A stretch of 6,944 nt of DNA from Armatimonadota bacterium (GTDB taxonomy: Bacteria; Armatimonadota; Armatimonadia; Armatimonadales; Armatimonadaceae): NCBI GenBank assembly GCA_014379275.1, contig JACMMA010000147.1, positions 1 to 6,944 on the forward strand, written 5' to 3'. This document shows, one piece after another, positions 5,770-6,944 of the stretch; the stretch's first letter is position 1, and the number at the start of each line of letters is the position of its first letter. The notes under the pieces were generated by a model. It was not told the DNA's origin and made no database searches. It saw only the letters and a list, made by a program, of their open reading frames with translations. The position numbers and the translations under genes are program-made.

Positions 5770-6201
5770 CTACGGTTTGCCGACGCCGCCCATTGCCCCG
5801 CCCATCGCGCCCATGCCGCCCTGTTGTTGCATGGCTTGCTGTTGCAGTTGTTGCCACTTCTTCATTTTGGCGCGTTGCGCGGTTGTGAAGACGGCTTCCG
5901 CTTCTTTCTGTCCTGCTTCCGAGATGGGCTTCGCTTCTCTGGTAGCTTGCTGTTGCAGGGCCGCCATCTGATCTTGCAACGCCTTTATCTTGGGAGCATA
6001 CTTGGCCCGCAGTGCTTCCAGACGCGGTTTGTACTTCGCATCGATTGTTTTGAGTTTCGCCTTCTGCGCGGCAGTGATGCCGAGTTGCTTTTCGGCATCG
6101 GCTTGCGAGGTTGGTAATTGGGCACAGGCAGGCGAGATGGCATAGGCCGTCGTCGCCGCCGAAAACACCGCAAATGCGGCGACGACGTTGAATAACTTCA
6201 C
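5770..6201 (-). CDS. Secreted LTXXQ / Spy-CpxP-like helical protein
   Basis: 143 residues with a classical signal peptide: MK, a hydrophobic core (LFNVVAAFAVFSAATTA) and a likely cut after AYA (21) or ACA (27). The mature part is almost wholly helical and rich in Ala, Gln and Lys. It carries two LTXXQ-like motifs, LGITAAQ (40-46) and VFTTAQR (104-110), which mark the Spy/CpxP family of periplasmic chaperones and stress sensors. Family members bind unfolded proteins as cradle-shaped dimers. That this one does so is inference. The tail (128-143) is Gly/Met-rich (GGMGAMGGAMGG) and probably disordered. The start is GTG with AAGGAAG 11 nt upstream, a slightly long spacing. It ends 3 bp from the stop of the convergent threonine ammonia-lyase gene, with no terminator between them. 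Confidence 0.85.
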   Translation of the reverse strand: MKLFNVVAAFAVFSAATTAYAISPACAQLPTSQADAEKQLGITAAQKAKLKTIDAKYKPRLEALRAKYAPKIKALQDQMAALQQQATREAKPISEAGQKEAEAVFTTAQRAKMKKWQQLQQQAMQQQGGMGAMGGAMGGVGKP

Positions 6202-6342
6202 TTAGGATCAAACTTCCTTCCGGGTTACGATTGATAAATAGGCGACGATTTTTGGGTTTTTCGCGCCGTTGATTAATACCCCTTGCTTACGCCTGTATCC
6301 TGCATTGCCGTTCCCGTGCGCCGAACTTTTCCGGCGGAGCCG

Positions 6343-6362
6343 CGAACCGGTTCGGGTACAAT
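6343..6362 (+). promoter_or_regulatory. Candidate promoter with perfect palindrome before the antiporter gene
   Basis: CGAACCGGTTCG (6343-6354) is a perfect 12-bp palindrome ending 2 bp before TACAAT (6357-6362), a one-mismatch -10 box. The context GGGTACAATCC closely resembles GGGTATAATCC in front of the threonine ammonia-lyase gene (from 4434). No clear -35 box is found 16-18 bp upstream, so an activator-dependent or weak promoter is possible. The rest of the 208-bp divergent gap (6202-6409) shows no gene. Confidence 0.4.
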
Positions 6363-6409
6363 CCGTTCGGTAGCGGACGAAAGAGAAGGACGCCGCGAAA
6401 GGATAATCA

Positions 6410-6944
6410 TTGCACGAAAACGCGGCTCATGGCGGCGCGGGGGGGTTGCTCGCGCTATTTCTCATCTTCTTATTCGCTCAGATCGGCGCGGAGATCGCGC
6501 AACGACTGAAACTTCCCGCCGTCGTGGGCGAAATCGCCGCGGGAATCGTTATCGGTCCCTCCCTGCTGGGCTGGGTAACTCCTTCCTCTTTGCTGGATAT
6601 TTTGGCCGAAGTCGGGGCCGTGTTACTGCTGTTCGCGGTCGGTCTGGAAACGCGCCTCGGCGATCTGCAGAAGATCGGTAAAACCGCCGGGATGGTCGCC
6701 GGGGCGGGGATCGTGCTGCCGTTCCTACTGGGGTACACGTGGGGCGTGTTCTCGGGCTTTTCTCCGGCACACGCGGCGTTTATCGCGGCGGCGTTTACCG
6801 CGACTTCGGCGGGAATCACGGCGCGGGTGCTTCAGGAATTAGGCGCACTCGGGCGCATCGAAGCCCGCATCATCCTAGGCGCGGCAGTGCTGGACGATAT
6901 TCTTGCCATGCTGATTCTCGGCGTCGTCACCGCACTACAAGCCA
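6410..6944 (+). CDS. CPA2-family cation:proton antiporter, N-terminal part (runs off the window)
   Basis: The first 178 residues of an inner-membrane Na+/H+ or K+/H+ exchanger of the monovalent cation:proton antiporter-2 family (NapA/GerN/Kef type). Full proteins have about 380 or more residues in the membrane domain. Visible features: first helix LLALFLIFLFAQIGAEIA, then LPAVVGEIAAGIVIGPSLLGW (34-54), LLLFAVGLET (72-81), FTATSAGITARVLQELG (129-145) of the unwound core helix, and VLDDILAML (160-168) with the paired aspartates D162-D163 that carry ions in electrogenic members such as NapA. The start is TTG at 6410: the frame is closed by TAA at 6404-6406, and AAAGGA (6398-6403) sits 6 nt before the TTG. 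An alternative TTG at 6446 would cut into the first helix. A C-terminal TrkA-N domain cannot be judged. Confidence 0.92.
   Translation, partial: MHENAAHGGAGGLLALFLIFLFAQIGAEIAQRLKLPAVVGEIAAGIVIGPSLLGWVTPSSLLDILAEVGAVLLLFAVGLETRLGDLQKIGKTAGMVAGAGIVLPFLLGYTWGVFSGFSPAHAAFIAAAFTATSAGITARVLQELGALGRIEARIILGAAVLDDILAMLILGVVTALQA

Noticed and set aside
5750..6211. A 153-codon minus-strand frame overlapping the LTXXQ gene.
   Set aside because: It is rich in Arg, Cys and His as expected of an off-frame. The overlapping frame has a signal peptide and LTXXQ motifs.
6446..6448. TTG at 6446 as the antiporter start.
   Set aside because: It would remove residues ahead of the first helix and lacks a spaced ribosome site, while TTG 6410 has AAAGGA 6 nt upstream.

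Overview
The window is GC-rich bacterial DNA with ordinary sigma-70-like promoters (several GGTATAAT-type -10 boxes) and mixed use of ATG, GTG and TTG starts. A heme A pathway implies aerobic respiration with an aa3-type oxidase. A short secreted LTXXQ/Spy-like protein suggests a cell with a periplasm. The gene set and the proline-rich palindromic insert in a coding region made me think of Armatimonadota or a related deep-branching phylum. That is an impression, not something the sequence proves.

Layout, left to right. (1) 50-2140, minus: one protein that fuses heme A synthase (CtaA/COX15) to heme O synthase (CtaB). The linker between the two enzymes is largely encoded by a 96-bp imperfect palindrome (1035-1130), exactly 32 codons long. 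(2) 2141-2517: divergent control region, with a clear plus-strand promoter whose spacer is framed by a perfect inverted repeat. (3) 2518-3650, plus: a probable two-gene operon of unknown function. It holds a 112-residue zinc-ribbon protein and a 231-residue protein, separated by a palindrome-rich gap and ended by a strong hairpin terminator (3666-3708). (4) 3730-4239, minus: a decayed YitT-family (DUF161) membrane protein. (5) 4240-4524: control region with the promoter of (6), a PLP-dependent threonine ammonia-lyase with a C-terminal ACT domain (4525-5766, plus). (7) 5770-6201, minus: a secreted LTXXQ/Spy-like helical protein that meets the threonine ammonia-lyase tail to tail with only 3 bp between stops. 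(8) 6202-6409: divergent promoter region. (9) 6410-6944, plus: the first 178 codons of a CPA2-type cation:proton antiporter, beginning at a TTG and running off the window.

The genes do not form one pathway. CtaAB makes heme A for a terminal oxidase, the threonine ammonia-lyase opens isoleucine synthesis, and the antiporter handles Na+/H+ or K+/H+ exchange. The parts most worth following up are the in-frame palindromic element inside the ctaA-ctaB fusion and the uncharacterised zinc-ribbon two-gene operon with its operator-like promoter. I saw no CRISPR array, tRNA, rRNA, transposase or phage gene.
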